Positions 17,502 to 27,735 of a stretch of 64,000 nucleotides of DNA are shown in pieces. Position 1 is the first letter of the stretch. Every line of letters begins with the position of its first letter. Under the pieces are notes generated by a model, which was not told where the DNA came from, did not search any database, and was given only the letters and a program-made list of their open reading frames with translations. Source of the stretch: Oxynema aestuarii AP17 (GTDB lineage Bacteria; Cyanobacteriota; Cyanobacteriia; Cyanobacteriales; Laspinemataceae); the NCBI RefSeq assembly GCF_012295525.1, contig NZ_CP051167.1, positions 4,881,501 to 4,945,500 on the forward strand, given 5' to 3'. A program made the position numbers and the translations under genes.

Positions 17502-18632
17502 CTAAAATCCGATGATTTTGGCGATCTCCGCCGGATCGGGTTCGATGCCTTGGGTAAACTGGCTGTCGCTATGTTTGATGGCGGTATCGGGATCTTTCAA
17601 CCCGTTTCCGGTCAAGACGCAGACGACCGTCGCCCCGGCGGGGACTTGGTCTTTCACTTGCAGTAATCCCGCGACGGAGGCGGCGGAGGCGGGTTCGCAA
17701 AAAATGCCTTCTCTGGAGGCGAGCAGACGGTAGGCGTCGAGGATTTCGTCGTCGGTGACGGCTTTAAACCCGCCCTGGCTGGCTTGTGCGGCAGCCGTGG
17801 CTTTATCCCAACTGGCGGGATTGCCAATGCGGATGGCGGTGGCGATCGTTTCTGGGTGAGTCACCGGGGCGCCGTTGACTAAGGGCGCAGCTCCGGCGGC
17901 TTGGAAGCCCATCATCCGGGGGAGGCGATCGCATTTCCCGGCTTGGTGGTACTGGCAAAAGCCCATCCAGTAGGCGCTAATATTGCCTGCATTGCCCACG
18001 GGAATGCAGAGCCAATCGGGGGCATTCCCGAGAACGTCTACCACTTCAAACGCTCCGGTTTTTTGGCCTTCGAGGCGGTAAGGGTTGACGGAATTGACCA
18101 AGGTTACGGGATAGCTTTCGGCCATTTCCCGAACGATTTCGAGGGCGCGATCGAAATTGCCTTTAATCGCCAATACTTCGGCGCCGTAGAGTAAGGCTTG
18201 AGCCAGTTTCCCCAAGGCGACGTAGCCGTCGGGAATCAGCACGAAGGCTCGCATTCCTCCCCGGCGGGCGTAGGCGGCGGCGGAGGCGGAAGTGTTGCCC
18301 GTACTGGCGCAAATCACGGCGCGGGCGCCTTCTTCTTTGGCTTTGGAAATTGCCATGGTCATGCCCCGGTCTTTGAAACTACCTGTGGGGTTGAGACCGT
18401 CGTATTTAACGAAAACGCGCACGCCTTTACCGACGATCTCGGCAATGGACGGGACGGGAATGAGAGGGGTATTTCCTTCTTGGAGTGTGACGACCGGGGT
18501 GCTTTCGCTAACGGGGAGATAGGAGCGATAGGTTTCGATCAGACCGGGCCAGCCTGCGGCAACGTTGGAGTTGGCCTGAGTGCGGACGGTACCGGGAGAG
18601 TCGGAGTCGGCGGGAGAAAAACTAAGGGTCAC
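17502..18632 (-). CDS. thrC: Threonine synthase
   Basis: 376 residues. The PLP-dependent enzyme turns O-phosphohomoserine into threonine, the last step of the pathway. GSFKDRGM holds the Schiff-base Lys (K87), [14 protein letters not shown] is the phosphate/Asn loop, [12 protein letters not shown] and VLTGNGLKD are further cofactor-binding elements. The size and motifs fit the fold-type II, short bacterial/archaeal-like form. It is a single gene with its own terminator. Confidence 0.94.
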   Translation of the reverse strand: MTLSFSPADSDSPGTVRTQANSNVAAGWPGLIETYRSYLPVSESTPVVTLQEGNTPLIPVPSIAEIVGKGVRVFVKYDGLNPTGSFKDRGMTMAISKAKEEGARAVICASTGNTSASAAAYARRGGMRAFVLIPDGYVALGKLAQALLYGAEVLAIKGNFDRALEIVREMAESYPVTLVNSVNPYRLEGQKTGAFEVVDVLGNAPDWLCIPVGNAGNISAYWMGFCQYHQAGKCDRLPRMMGFQAAGAAPLVNGAPVTHPETIATAIRIGNPASWDKATAAAQASQGGFKAVTDDEILDAYRLLASREGIFCEPASAASVAGLLQVKDQVPAGATVVCVLTGNGLKDPDTAIKHSDSQFTQGIEPDPAEIAKIIGF

Positions 18633-18859
18633 CTTGGTTAAATCGTTTGAATTTGAACGGACATTTAGTCTATTTTTCAGTTTACCTTTTTCTCGACGGT
18701 CGGGATCGATCGCCCCAGGACGCCGAAATACGCTAGTTTGGAAGCCAATCGCGATCGCCCGACGGGAAAAATTTGCTACATTCGCTGCTTTTTTTGTCGC
18801 CAGACATAATAGAATAGCGATTGGCCCTGAATTAAGTAAAAATAACTAGCTAAGGACGA

Positions 18860-19051
18860 ATGCCCACTGTTGCACCGACCCGACCCAACACTCACCCCGG
18901 ACTGAGTGAAAGCGATCGCCTGCTCGAACGGCTCAAGTCCCAATATGCGGCAGCCCAACAAGTCAAATTCCTTCACTTGCAAGCGGAAGCGGAAACCTTG
19001 TTTCAGCAATTGCAGACGCTTCGGCAACAGGATCGCTCCCAGTGCGATTAG
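18860..19051 (+). CDS. Small helical protein, conserved hypothetical
   Basis: 63 residues with a polar N-terminus and a long amphipathic helix (LLERLKSQYAAAQQVKFL to LQTLRQQ). I recognise the pattern from other cyanobacteria as a small protein of unknown function. No clear ribosome site (TAAGGA is 8 bases upstream, weak). It lies between thrC (divergent) and a zinc-ribbon gene (convergent). Confidence 0.55.
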   Translation: MPTVAPTRPNTHPGLSESDRLLERLKSQYAAAQQVKFLHLQAEAETLFQQLQTLRQQDRSQCD

Positions 19052-19106
19052 GACGGATCGAGTTGAGCAACGGGACAACAAAACCGCGATCGAATCGCGA
19101 TCGCCC

Positions 19107-19562
19107 CTACTTGCGCGATCGCGATTTCAATGGGACTCCATCCTCTAGAGCCTTGACGCGCAACCCTTCCCAACCGCATTCTCGGTTACAACAGCGATAG
19201 CGGTAAACCGGTAAAAAACGATCGACGAGGAAATCCCGGGACGTGCGATGTTTCCGGCGTAATTTGCTGCCGCAACGGGGACAGTGGACGCCGACATAAC
19301 GGGGCGTCGTTCGTAGTCGGTAGTAGAAGCGAATCGCTCCCAAAGTAGCAGCGCCAACGACGAGTAGAAATCCGACCATTTCCATAACGGTAATTTCTCG
19401 GAAACGCTGGGCGAGGAAAACCCCCGCCGCGATTATAAAAACTTTTAAAAACTCTAAAACGCTCGCGAGCGTCACTGGCGCAAGCCAGAGTAATAAACCT
19501 AAAGTTCCTAAAAAAAAGGCCAGGAATTCTATCCAGGATTTTTGCTGGATAAACTTCAACAT
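19107..19562 (-). CDS. Membrane protein with C-terminal zinc ribbon
   Basis: 151 residues. Two hydrophobic segments (about 10-45 and 58-78) are followed by a cytoplasmic zinc-ribbon-like part with CPRCGSKLRRKH and CCNRECGW, i.e. two Cys pairs. No family name is known to me. The N-terminus has no signal cleavage site, so it is probably an integral membrane protein. The gene is alone. Confidence 0.65.
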   Translation of the reverse strand: MLKFIQQKSWIEFLAFFLGTLGLLLWLAPVTLASVLEFLKVFIIAAGVFLAQRFREITVMEMVGFLLVVGAATLGAIRFYYRLRTTPRYVGVHCPRCGSKLRRKHRTSRDFLVDRFLPVYRYRCCNRECGWEGLRVKALEDGVPLKSRSRK

Positions 19563-20385
19563 TAATCAAACTCCTGTTCGATCTAAAATTAGGAATGACA
19601 AGGGATCGAGTCCCCTTTTGGTAACAGAAATTAGGGAAGACACGACGATCGCCGACGAGACGCGATCGCCTTACAGTCCCAACGAGCAAAAGTCGGGAAA
19701 AAATAACCCTAACGCATCAAAATCAAAACCGTTTCAAGCGCGATCGTCCCCAGGATGGGCGGCGCTAAATTTGTCAGTCCCAGAGAATCAAATCCAATTT
19801 AATCGTCACGCCGCAACTGTCGTGAGGCTCTTTTTTAAGGACGGTTTCTCGGTCAAAATTGTTCTTCGTTCCGTTCCCTTTCTGTCCGGGACGGAATGAG
19901 GGGATCGTCTCTTATGCAGATGCACCTCGCGACTCGCGATCGCCTTCCCAGGCGATCGCCCCCGACCGGAGCTTATCGTTAGTCTTTTTTAGAGTTATGG
20001 ACAGATGTAGCTTTTAACGGCACAATAAACATCAATGTTGATTCGCCCCGAGTTCGACGATCGCCCGACGCGGATGGGATTTTCTCAAAAATTCGTGAAT
20101 CTGCGATGGTTCGTTAGAGAAATTAGGGGTTAGGATAAACGGAGCCGAGTAAAATACTCGAAGCCAAGACGATCGCCGCAATTCCAGTACGAACGCGATC
20201 GTGCGATTCGGCTGACTCCTTTGGAGTCGCTTTGCGAACGCAGACGCCGTGCGATCGCGTACTGGGAACGACGGCAGCGTCCGAACGAGATCGAAAGCCT
20301 GCGATTAGCCCGTAATTGGCGGGCTTTTAATGTGCCGCGATCGCGGTACGGAAACGAGTGTGAACTGGAGAAAATTGATTTATTC
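19563..20385. other. 820-bp spacer upstream of desA
   Basis: No gene is supported. The desA frame is open to 20221, but this extra part has Arg-rich content and several HIP1-type octamers and does not match the desaturase family, so it is taken as leader. The desA promoter must lie here. Confidence 0.5.
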
Positions 20386-21435
20386 ATGACAGCATCGACA
20401 TTACAGAAGTCTCAGGATTTGACATCAACATCGCTCAAAGAAGACTTACGCCTGAGAGATATTTTGCAAACCCTGCCAAAAGAGATTTTTATTAAAAATC
20501 GGCGTAAAGCGTGGACGAAAGTTTTTGTTAGTGTCTTGATGGTTGGCTTGGGTTACTGGGGATTGGCGATTGCTCCCTGGTACTTATTACCTCTAATGTG
20601 GATTTTTACCGGGACGGCGTTGACCGGTTTTTTTGTGATCGGCCACGATTGCGGTCATCGTTCCTTTGCGAACCGGAAATGGGTAAACGATTTAGTCGGG
20701 CACGTCATGATGCTGCCCTTAATTTTTCCCTTTCACGGCTGGCGCATCGGTCACAACCATCACCACAAGCACACCAATAAAATTGGCGAGGATAACGCTT
20801 GGGAACCGTGGGAACAAGAAGGCTACGACAACCGTAGCGCCGGAATCCGCTTCTTCTACCGACGGTTACGCGGTCGCTTTTGGTGGATTGGTTCGGTGAC
20901 GCACTGGGCCTTTCTGCACTTTGACTGGTGGCGTTTTGAAGGCAAACAACGGGAACAGGTGCGCTTTTCCGCCTTACTGGTCATCGTTTCGGCGGCGATC
21001 GCCTTCCCGGTGATGTTCGCGACTCTCGGCGTCTGGGGATTCGTCAAGTTCTGGTTGCTGCCTTGGTTGGTGTACCACTTCTGGATGAGTACCTTTACGA
21101 TCGTCCACCACACCACCCCGGATATTGCGTTTGCGACTCCGGATCGTTGGAATGAAGCGAAAGCTCAACTCTGCGGAACCGTTCACTGCGATTATCCTCG
21201 TTGGGTGGAATTTCTCTGCCACGATATCAACGTCCACGTTCCCCATCACTTGTCTACGGCGATTCCGTCGTATAACTTGCGAAAAGCTCATCAAGTTTTG
21301 CGAGAAAAGTGGGGAGACTCTCTCAAAGAAAGTCGCTTTTCGTGGAAGTTGATGAAAGAAATTACCGATGTCTGTCACTTGTACGATCCGGAACGCGGCT
21401 ATATCTCGTTTAAGGAATATCACGCCCGTCAGTAA
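20386..21435 (+). CDS. desA: Delta-12 acyl-lipid desaturase
   Basis: 349 residues, the family's usual length. The three His boxes of membrane di-iron desaturases are HDCGH (87-91), HNHHH (123-127) and HVPHH (284-288). It introduces the Delta-12 double bond into oleoyl groups of membrane lipids, using ferredoxin, and is a main factor in cold acclimation. DesB (omega-3) is the closest alternative; sequence features such as [10 protein letters not shown] and the KNRRKAW start region favour DesA, though I could not align them. A perfect 15-bp inverted repeat after the gene ends its transcript. Confidence 0.85.
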   Translation: MTASTLQKSQDLTSTSLKEDLRLRDILQTLPKEIFIKNRRKAWTKVFVSVLMVGLGYWGLAIAPWYLLPLMWIFTGTALTGFFVIGHDCGHRSFANRKWVNDLVGHVMMLPLIFPFHGWRIGHNHHHKHTNKIGEDNAWEPWEQEGYDNRSAGIRFFYRRLRGRFWWIGSVTHWAFLHFDWWRFEGKQREQVRFSALLVIVSAAIAFPVMFATLGVWGFVKFWLLPWLVYHFWMSTFTIVHHTTPDIAFATPDRWNEAKAQLCGTVHCDYPRWVEFLCHDINVHVPHHLSTAIPSYNLRKAHQVLREKWGDSLKESRFSWKLMKEITDVCHLYDPERGYISFKEYHARQ

Positions 21436-21461
21436 TCCGACGGCAAGGGTTTAAGCCCTGA

Positions 21462-21510
21462 AAACCGGGCGATCGCGCATTTCTCAGAAGGCGATCGCCC
21501 GGTTTCTTGG
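21462..21510 (+). terminator. Terminator of desA
   Basis: AAACCGGGCGATCGC (21462-21476) and its exact complement GCGATCGCCCGGTTT (21491-21505) form a 15-bp stem with a 14-base loop, ending in TTTCTTGG. The stem contains a HIP1 octamer on each arm. Confidence 0.75.
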
Positions 21511-21584
21511 TTTAGGGGCAAAAAATTGTGCGTCCTCAGAAATCTTACGCCCTCAGAGATCTATTGAGAACCAGAAAAGCTATA

Positions 21585-21640
21585 AAATCCAAAATCTAAA
21601 ATCATCTAAAATATAAAATCTAAAATATCAAATCTCAAAT
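21585..21640. repeat. Tandem heptamer repeat (TAAAATC type)
   Basis: Repeated AAAATC(T/C) units, the complement of the ATTTTAG heptamers seen elsewhere. They fill most of the space before the next gene. Confidence 0.7.
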
Positions 21641-21645
21641 TCCCC

Positions 21646-22134
21646 ATGTCTCATCCGTCTCCCGGTCCGATTCCCTTCAGTTCTCAAGGTGTTTACCGTT
21701 GTCCGGTGTGTCGTTACGGGGAACTGTCGCAAATGGTGATGATGGAAGCATTCTCGTGTAATTTCTGCGATCGCATTTTTACGGCGAACTTCGATCGCCA
21801 TCAATTGCAATTAGCGGATAACGCCCAACCTCGGAGTTGGTATTGGAACGGTCGCGGATGGCAGGGAGTACAACAGCAAGGGAGCGAATTTGGATGGGGC
21901 TTAATCCTGCTGGCGATCGCCTTTTGCCTGCTTCCACCGACAATCGTGTGGCTGGGGGCGCACTTATTCCCGCCGCTTCCCGGGAGTCGTCTCGCTTGGT
22001 TGCCCGATGTTTGGGTCGGACTGACCTTAGCCGTTCACGGGGCGATCGTGGCCGGATTTGCGATCGAATACTACCAATTTCCAGTCTGGCTATTCCTGCG
22101 TGCCTGGTGGCGGTCCGTGTTGCCGCCGCGTTAG
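21646..22134 (+). CDS. Zinc-finger membrane protein, conserved cyanobacterial
   Basis: 162 residues. An N-terminal zinc finger has YRCPVCRYGEL and FSCNFCDRIF, two CxxC pairs. RSWYWNGRGWQG follows, then two membrane helices (about 85-107 and 121-145). No function known. It is tail-to-tail with the 818-residue gene: their stop codons overlap in TTAG (22131-22134). Confidence 0.65.
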   Translation: MSHPSPGPIPFSSQGVYRCPVCRYGELSQMVMMEAFSCNFCDRIFTANFDRHQLQLADNAQPRSWYWNGRGWQGVQQQGSEFGWGLILLAIAFCLLPPTIVWLGAHLFPPLPGSRLAWLPDVWVGLTLAVHGAIVAGFAIEYYQFPVWLFLRAWWRSVLPPR

Positions 22135-24587
22135 AACTCGAAGCGTTCCCGGCTGGACGACCAACGCTGTAACGTGTAGCCGTCGGGACTTTCGACCACT
22201 AAAGCCAATCCGCCTCGGGCGACCTCGGCAATCCCGGTGACCGCTTGTTGGGCGGCGGTAGTCAGTTCGCTGTAAATCAACGTGCCTTTATCGTCGAAAA
22301 CGATCGTGCGGGTGCGGTAAGGGGTCGTCCCGGTTCCGGAGACCGTTGATGAGGGCAGCAACGCATCCGATCGCAGGGTAAATACGGCCTCGGGCCAGCC
22401 GTTGGCGGTCAAGTCGATCGACTGAACTAACCAGCCGCCGAGTTGTTTGAGCATTTGTTCGAGACTGGGAACCGCTTGTGGGGGCAACTGTCCGGCGGAT
22501 TGCAACTCGACCCATAAGGTGGGCAATAAAGTTCGCACCCATTCCGGATCGCTTTGGTAAAGTTGGGCGAGGGTTTGGGTTTCGGGCGATCGCCATTCGA
22601 TGACCGAACTGCTAAACGCCAGAGCATTTGAGCCACTTCCTCGTCCCGTCCCCATACCGGAGAGGGGCGAACCTGCGGCTAACAGCGTCAATTCCCCATC
22701 GTTGGCTCGTACCGCTTTCACCGTGGCGATCGTGCTTTGCTGTTCGCCGTTGCTTCCCCAGAGAGCCACCACCAGATCCGGATCCGTATGCAAGCCCAAT
22801 TCTTGCCAGAGGGTTTCCAAGGTACCGGGATTGATGCGGTCGAGATCGGTAAAGGGGGCCTGACGCCAGCCGAGGGAATCGTGAAAGCCCCTCAAGCGAA
22901 TTCGATACCAGATTTCGCCGGGAAGGAGTTCCAAACTGGCGGTATTGGCGGGCTTGAGCCATTCGCCGGGTTGGGTTGCAGTGAGAACCGTGGCGCTGCC
23001 GAACAGTTGACTGCGGTGATAGCGCAGATTTTCGGCATAGGCGGCGGCTTTGCCGTATAACTCCAACACCTGCAAGGCACGATCGCGGGATTCTGGCGTA
23101 GCTTGAGGTTGGGCGTCAAACCAGGAGATCCCGGCAGCTTCTCCTTCGCGGGCGGCGACTAACAGGGTTCCCCAAATTTTGGCTTCGGTTTGGGCGGGGT
23201 TGACCCGGACGGCGGTTTCGACGCGCTGCCAGAGACGCTGCCGTGGGTCTTCGAGCAAGGAGGAGAGGCGATCGCCCTGCTTGAATTGGCTTTCTGAGAG
23301 GTCTAACGCCTGTTTCCAGGCGCCATCGAGCAAGGCGATGCGAATTTTGTCCGTCGGGTTCGGCCAGTCCGCACGGGCTTGTTTTTGGGCGATCGTAGCG
23401 TGGTAGCGAATCAAGTCGAGTTGGGCTTGGGCGGTAGCGGGCCAATCTTCCGGGGTGAGGCGATCGCGCTTGATGGCTTCCATTAACTGCCCGGCGGGGG
23501 TCCACAGGCCATTGTTCGCCAGTAAGAGGGCGTCTTTATACCCTTGGGCGGATAAAGCGGGTTCGCGCAAGGAGATTTCGTCGAGTTGAATGGGATTGAG
23601 GAAGAACTCGACCGGGGTGAGTTGGTAAATGCTCACTTGCGGTTCCATTCCGACGCCGCGATCGAGCATTAACTCTGCTTGGGTGTCCCCGGTGACGTTT
23701 TCCCAAACCGGGAAATGACCGCCGGGACTGTTCCACTGCAGCATCATGCTGAAATGGGCTGAAATCGGGTTGTAGTGGACGATTTGCCCGTAAGTGACGC
23801 TGCGATCGCCTATCTGGCGTTCTCCGACTAAATTAAACCAAAGGCCGTTATTGGGAACCGGACCGTCAAAGGATTTGAGCTCGGTGAGGGCTAAAACCTC
23901 GTTAGCGCCTTCGTCCGGGGTGTCGTTTTCGTCGAGAGAGGCGAGCAAAAATGATTTTTCCGGTCCGGTGACGGTCAGTTCCGCCATCAGTTGATAGGAA
24001 ATTTGTTGGCTATGGGGTTCGCTGCTGTTGAAAACAGGCTGATACATGCGAAGGGCGACAAATTTCTGACAGTCGGACTTGGCGCCGTTCTCCGGACAGG
24101 AAAAAGTTTCGAGGACGGGGAGTAAGATCCCGTTGCGGACCGGGGCGCGCGATCGCCCCAGAAAGCCGCGATCCTCGGTGTCTGGGTTCGTGCGTGCGGG
24201 TCGATCCAATGGGATAATTTCCCCGGGAATCAAGCCTGCTTCGGCGATCGCCGCTTCGATTTGACTGAGGGTTTGCGGCGGTTCTTTGGTAGCGATCGGA
24301 ACTTGACTCCACGCCGGAAGGAACGGTTGCAACCACGCCACCGATTGCGGGTCTACAATCAAGCGCACGCTAATCGACAAACCGATAACGAGAACGGCGG
24401 TTCCGCCACAAAAGGCGGCGATCGCTCCCACAAAGGGCTGCCAGGGTTGCCGGGGTTCTGGGGGACGGCGGCGCTTCGGTTGGGGCGTTCTCGCGCGGCG
24501 ATCGGGACTTACAGGCGGTCTAGACCGACGCGGTAGGGGTCGGGAAGCTTGAGACGGTCTGGATCGATGGCGAAGGTTGTGATTCAT
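22131..24587 (-). CDS. Large single-pass membrane protein, unknown
   Basis: 818 residues. The cytoplasmic N-terminus (about 1-50) is very basic and Pro/Arg-rich (RRSRPPVSPDRRARTPQPKR). One membrane helix (about 52-77) follows. The remaining ~740 residues would be outside the membrane, with no known enzyme motif; there is a Gly/Ser-rich linker (GMGTGRGSGSNAL) near 650 and a C-terminal beta-rich block (FDDKGTLIYSELTTAAQQ). I believe this type is conserved in filamentous cyanobacteria, but I know no function. The start MNHNLRHRSR is the first codon of the frame. Confidence 0.7.
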   Translation of the reverse strand: MNHNLRHRSRPSQASRPLPRRSRPPVSPDRRARTPQPKRRRPPEPRQPWQPFVGAIAAFCGGTAVLVIGLSISVRLIVDPQSVAWLQPFLPAWSQVPIATKEPPQTLSQIEAAIAEAGLIPGEIIPLDRPARTNPDTEDRGFLGRSRAPVRNGILLPVLETFSCPENGAKSDCQKFVALRMYQPVFNSSEPHSQQISYQLMAELTVTGPEKSFLLASLDENDTPDEGANEVLALTELKSFDGPVPNNGLWFNLVGERQIGDRSVTYGQIVHYNPISAHFSMMLQWNSPGGHFPVWENVTGDTQAELMLDRGVGMEPQVSIYQLTPVEFFLNPIQLDEISLREPALSAQGYKDALLLANNGLWTPAGQLMEAIKRDRLTPEDWPATAQAQLDLIRYHATIAQKQARADWPNPTDKIRIALLDGAWKQALDLSESQFKQGDRLSSLLEDPRQRLWQRVETAVRVNPAQTEAKIWGTLLVAAREGEAAGISWFDAQPQATPESRDRALQVLELYGKAAAYAENLRYHRSQLFGSATVLTATQPGEWLKPANTASLELLPGEIWYRIRLRGFHDSLGWRQAPFTDLDRINPGTLETLWQELGLHTDPDLVVALWGSNGEQQSTIATVKAVRANDGELTLLAAGSPLSGMGTGRGSGSNALAFSSSVIEWRSPETQTLAQLYQSDPEWVRTLLPTLWVELQSAGQLPPQAVPSLEQMLKQLGGWLVQSIDLTANGWPEAVFTLRSDALLPSSTVSGTGTTPYRTRTIVFDDKGTLIYSELTTAAQQAVTGIAEVARGGLALVVESPDGYTLQRWSSSRERFEF

Positions 24588-24760
24588 TCGAGACTCAATC
24601 GGCGCGCAAAAACGGCTGGAAGATTTTAGCGTTTAGAGTTTTAAGAGGTTTGGCATTTTGGGGGCGATCGCGGGCAACTCCGGGGAATCTGGGGGGAGTT
24701 GCGGGTTAGATTCTCCGGGTTGTCGTCATTGTAGGGGAAAAATTACGATTCGCGCGGTTT

Positions 24761-25996
24761 TTAGGGGCGAGACTCCACTAACTCTAGCAGGAGTTGCTCG
24801 TAACGTCTGCCTAAAATTTCCCAGTTATACTCTCGTTCCACCATTTTGCGCCCCTGACGCGAAAGTTGCTCTCGCAAACGGCGATCCTCGAACAGGCGAC
24901 CGACGGCGTAGACATATTCGTTAACCTGATTGGCGCGCAACGCACGCAAGGGAACCTCGGAACCATCGACTTTCAAGCCTTCCAAACCGCGATCGCTCGC
25001 CACCACCGGAGTTCCCGCCGCCATCGCCTGCAAGGTCTTATTTTTAATTCCGTATCCCGTCCGCATGGGTACCACGCACACTGTGGCTTGATGGAGGTAA
25101 TCGGCGATCGCCGGAACGGTCCCCGTCACCGTGACCCCGCGCAGGTTTTGCAATTCCAACACCGACGGAACCGGACGGGCTCCGGCAATCTCGAAAGTGG
25201 TCTCGGGATAGCGGATTTGGACTAACGGGAGGACTTCTAAGGCGAAGAAGCGCGCGGCGTCGATATTCGGTAAGTTATCCATCGCGCCGATAAAGACAAT
25301 CCGATAGCCCCCGGGATCCCGTTCTCGCGGGGTGAATTCGTCAAAATCGACCCCATTAGCAATGATTTCGAGGCGCGCCTCGGTGCCGAATTCCCGAAAT
25401 TGGCGGGCGTCGTCCTCGGTGGTGACGACCAAGGCGGAAAATTTGCGACAGTACCCTCGTTCGTAGCGACGGATGAGGGGGAGTTGGACGCGATCGCGCA
25501 ATGGCTTTTCCGAGGTGGAGGTTTCGACTTGCTGGCGGTAGGTTCCGTAAATCGAACTGTGGATGTTGGCGACTGTCGGCAGGCGATCGCACCATTCCGG
25601 TCGCACGTAAATTTCGTTGACGCTATGCTCGCAGGTTACCACGTCATGGGCGCGATCGCTGGCGTAAGCGTCGATCGCCTCTTGCATTTCGATCGAATAA
25701 GAGGATAAAACACTCGGCGGAATTCCAGTTTGAATAAAACGTCCAAAACGTTGCAGTTTCTTAAAGAGTTTGAGCCGATTTTCCGGGGAGTTTTTCGGAC
25801 GCCGGAACACCCGCAATTCAGACACACAACCGCGTAACTGCTCGATCTCGCGATCGCCGACCTCTTCGCCGCTTTGTGTGACCAGAGTCACTGCATGTTT
25901 TTGACTTAAATATTTCATGAAATTAAATGTTCTGACCTGAGTTCCTCCCCGCGACGGTGGATAGGGAAAGGTCGTAGAAATCATTAAAATTTTCAT
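24761..25996 (-). CDS. Glycosyltransferase, family 4
   Basis: 411 residues, GT-B fold. The N-terminal Rossmann domain starts MKILMISTTFPYPPSRGGTQ and the C-terminal one has VFIGAMDNLPNIDAARFF and GYGIKNKTLQAMAAGTPVVAS with the E-x7-E-like donor site partly replaced (NKTLQAM). It transfers a sugar from a nucleotide donor, probably for exopolysaccharide or lipopolysaccharide. Two more glycosyltransferases lie within 4 kb (26208 and 27736), which suggests a surface-glycan region. Confidence 0.87.
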   Translation of the reverse strand: MKILMISTTFPYPPSRGGTQVRTFNFMKYLSQKHAVTLVTQSGEEVGDREIEQLRGCVSELRVFRRPKNSPENRLKLFKKLQRFGRFIQTGIPPSVLSSYSIEMQEAIDAYASDRAHDVVTCEHSVNEIYVRPEWCDRLPTVANIHSSIYGTYRQQVETSTSEKPLRDRVQLPLIRRYERGYCRKFSALVVTTEDDARQFREFGTEARLEIIANGVDFDEFTPRERDPGGYRIVFIGAMDNLPNIDAARFFALEVLPLVQIRYPETTFEIAGARPVPSVLELQNLRGVTVTGTVPAIADYLHQATVCVVPMRTGYGIKNKTLQAMAAGTPVVASDRGLEGLKVDGSEVPLRALRANQVNEYVYAVGRLFEDRRLREQLSRQGRKMVEREYNWEILGRRYEQLLLELVESRP

Positions 25997-26207
25997 TCAG
26001 GGTTCACCCCCCAACTAACGGACAGGCGATCGCGAGCGATTCTTTCTCCCACTGATACCATTTTTTTAACGACAAGAGCGACAATAGAATAAAGGGTCGG
26101 TACGGCGATCGTCCAACCCTTCCCCTTTTCCTCCCCGAATTGCGCCGTATCGTCCGCCGTCAACCCTTTTGCGATCGCCGGAGTTTATCCCCTACAGGAG
26201 TCATTCT

Positions 26208-27263
26208 ATGCCATCATACGGTATCTACATCTTGGCCAATGATGTCGTTTACGATCAATTCGTGGCCTTGGTTAATAGTATTGAAGCCAATGTCTCTCCC
26301 GATCTTCCCATTTGCGTTATTCCCTATAACGACCGACTCGAACTGATTCAAAAAGAAATTCAATTTCGTCCCCAGCTTAGTTTATTCGAGAATTGGGAAG
26401 CGATGCGACGTTGGGATGAATTTGCACGGGATATTTGGGCGGCCCATTCTGTCGCTCAACAACATCAGTCTCATTCGGACTGGTATGGTGGAAATCTACA
26501 ACGAAGATTGGCCGCTTTTGAGGGCGATTTCGATCGCTTCGTCTATTACGATTGCGACAGTCTGGCGATGAAACCTTTAGATCGGGTTTTTGAAAGGTTG
26601 GATCGCTGGGATTTTGTCTTTGACGATTGGGAACATCAAAAACCCACTCCAGTCGCCGCTTTAAATATTCCCCTCATCGAAAAAACTGGGCGCTATACGG
26701 AAGCAGAAATTCGTCCTAAACTTCACTGCGGTAGTTTTTTTGCCTCGAAACGCGGTTTATTTGATGCGGCGGCGATCGCACAATTAAAAACACGCTTGAT
26801 TGATGGCGGAGAAATTGAGTGGATTAACGGACGTGGATGGTGGGACGATGCGTTTTTATTTTGCTATCTGACTTTACCGCGCGATCGCTCCGTGTTTAAC
26901 TTTACGTTAAGTGATACCCCTTACGAACGCACGGGAAACTGTGCGGATTCCGATCCGTTTGTCAATATCGACAATATCCTTTACAACGAACAAGGATTAA
27001 AGCCTATTCACCGCATCCATTACATGAATTATCCCTCGATCTATTTCAATCGTTTGAGTCAAGGGGAAAATCTAAATATTCCCCATCAAGATGTTTTCCT
27101 ACACTATCGGTTTCTCAAACATCCGGAGGCTAAACCTAAAGAACTTAAAACGCCGTCCCCCGCGATCGAACTGGCTTATCAAATTAGCAAAAAACTCCAG
27201 AAAATCCGCAAAAAGTTATTGCAAAGTAACCCGATGAAGGAAAAGTCTGCAATCGGAGTTTAA
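26208..27263 (+). CDS. Npun_R2821/Npun_R2822 family protein (GT8-like)
   Basis: 351 residues. The start MPSYGIYILANDVVYDQF followed by CVIPYNDRLELI, and YYDCDSLAMKPLDRVFE with the DxD metal site (here DCDS), are the features of a cyanobacterial family related to glycosyltransferase 8. FFASKRGLF and GWWDDAFLF are further conserved parts. Start ATG at 26208 has CAGGAG 7 bases upstream; the frame extends upstream but without sense. No enzyme has been defined to my knowledge. It lies next to two other glycosyltransferases. Confidence 0.8.
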   Translation: MPSYGIYILANDVVYDQFVALVNSIEANVSPDLPICVIPYNDRLELIQKEIQFRPQLSLFENWEAMRRWDEFARDIWAAHSVAQQHQSHSDWYGGNLQRRLAAFEGDFDRFVYYDCDSLAMKPLDRVFERLDRWDFVFDDWEHQKPTPVAALNIPLIEKTGRYTEAEIRPKLHCGSFFASKRGLFDAAAIAQLKTRLIDGGEIEWINGRGWWDDAFLFCYLTLPRDRSVFNFTLSDTPYERTGNCADSDPFVNIDNILYNEQGLKPIHRIHYMNYPSIYFNRLSQGENLNIPHQDVFLHYRFLKHPEAKPKELKTPSPAIELAYQISKKLQKIRKKLLQSNPMKEKSAIGV

Positions 27264-27735
27264 TCTAATCTTCACCTAACATTCAGCCTGTTTTTTGCTG
27301 GATCTGCTAAAAATGTACGGATTCAATTTTAGTGAATCGAGCGGTCGAATATAGCATTACTAAATTCATTGAGTCAGGGAGGCAATCGGCTATTTTTTTG
27401 TTTTGTACGGCAGCAACAAGACGGGCAGTAGGACTGTAGCACTGAAAACCTATAGCATTCCTAAATCAGTCGAGTCAGGGCGATCCACCTGAAACCCCTG
27501 GGAGTGGGAGCATCTTGCTCCCTACATAGGTTACAAATCATTTAGGATTGCTATATTTTGAGAAAACCTATTTTGAATCATGTGTTTAGGAAAATCACTG
27601 GCTTGAGTCATGCAGCTTAAATGTTTGACTATTTAACAATTCAACAAAAGCTAACCCGATCGCCTCCAACAATTCTTGACTATTTTTATTGATTTTTGTC
27701 ATGCTAAAAGTTATCTAATTTTTTTCTAGTCTTCA
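27264..27735. other. 470-bp spacer with MITE-like repeats
   Basis: AT-rich, no gene. Between 27350 and 27555 it holds two direct copies of TATAGCATT(A/C)CTAAAT and one inverted copy (see next entry). The promoter of the family 2 glycosyltransferase must lie close to 27700. Confidence 0.55.
27451..27555. mobile_element. 105-bp MITE-like element with inverted ends
   Basis: Left end TATAGCATTCCTAAATCA (27451-27468) and right end TCATTTAGGATTGCTATA (27538-27555) are inverted copies with 16 of 18 matches. A 7-bp hairpin GGGAGCA-TCT-TGCTCCC (27506-27522) sits inside. A separate solo left end is at 27350-27367. Such TATAGCAATCCTAAAT ends are a recurrent cyanobacterial repeat. There is no clear target-site duplication, and no transposase is in the window. 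Confidence 0.55.

Noticed and set aside
20221-20385. Extension of desA upstream of its ATG
   Set aside because: The extra 55 residues are Arg-rich and encoded by HIP1-rich DNA; the desaturase length fits the ATG at 20386.
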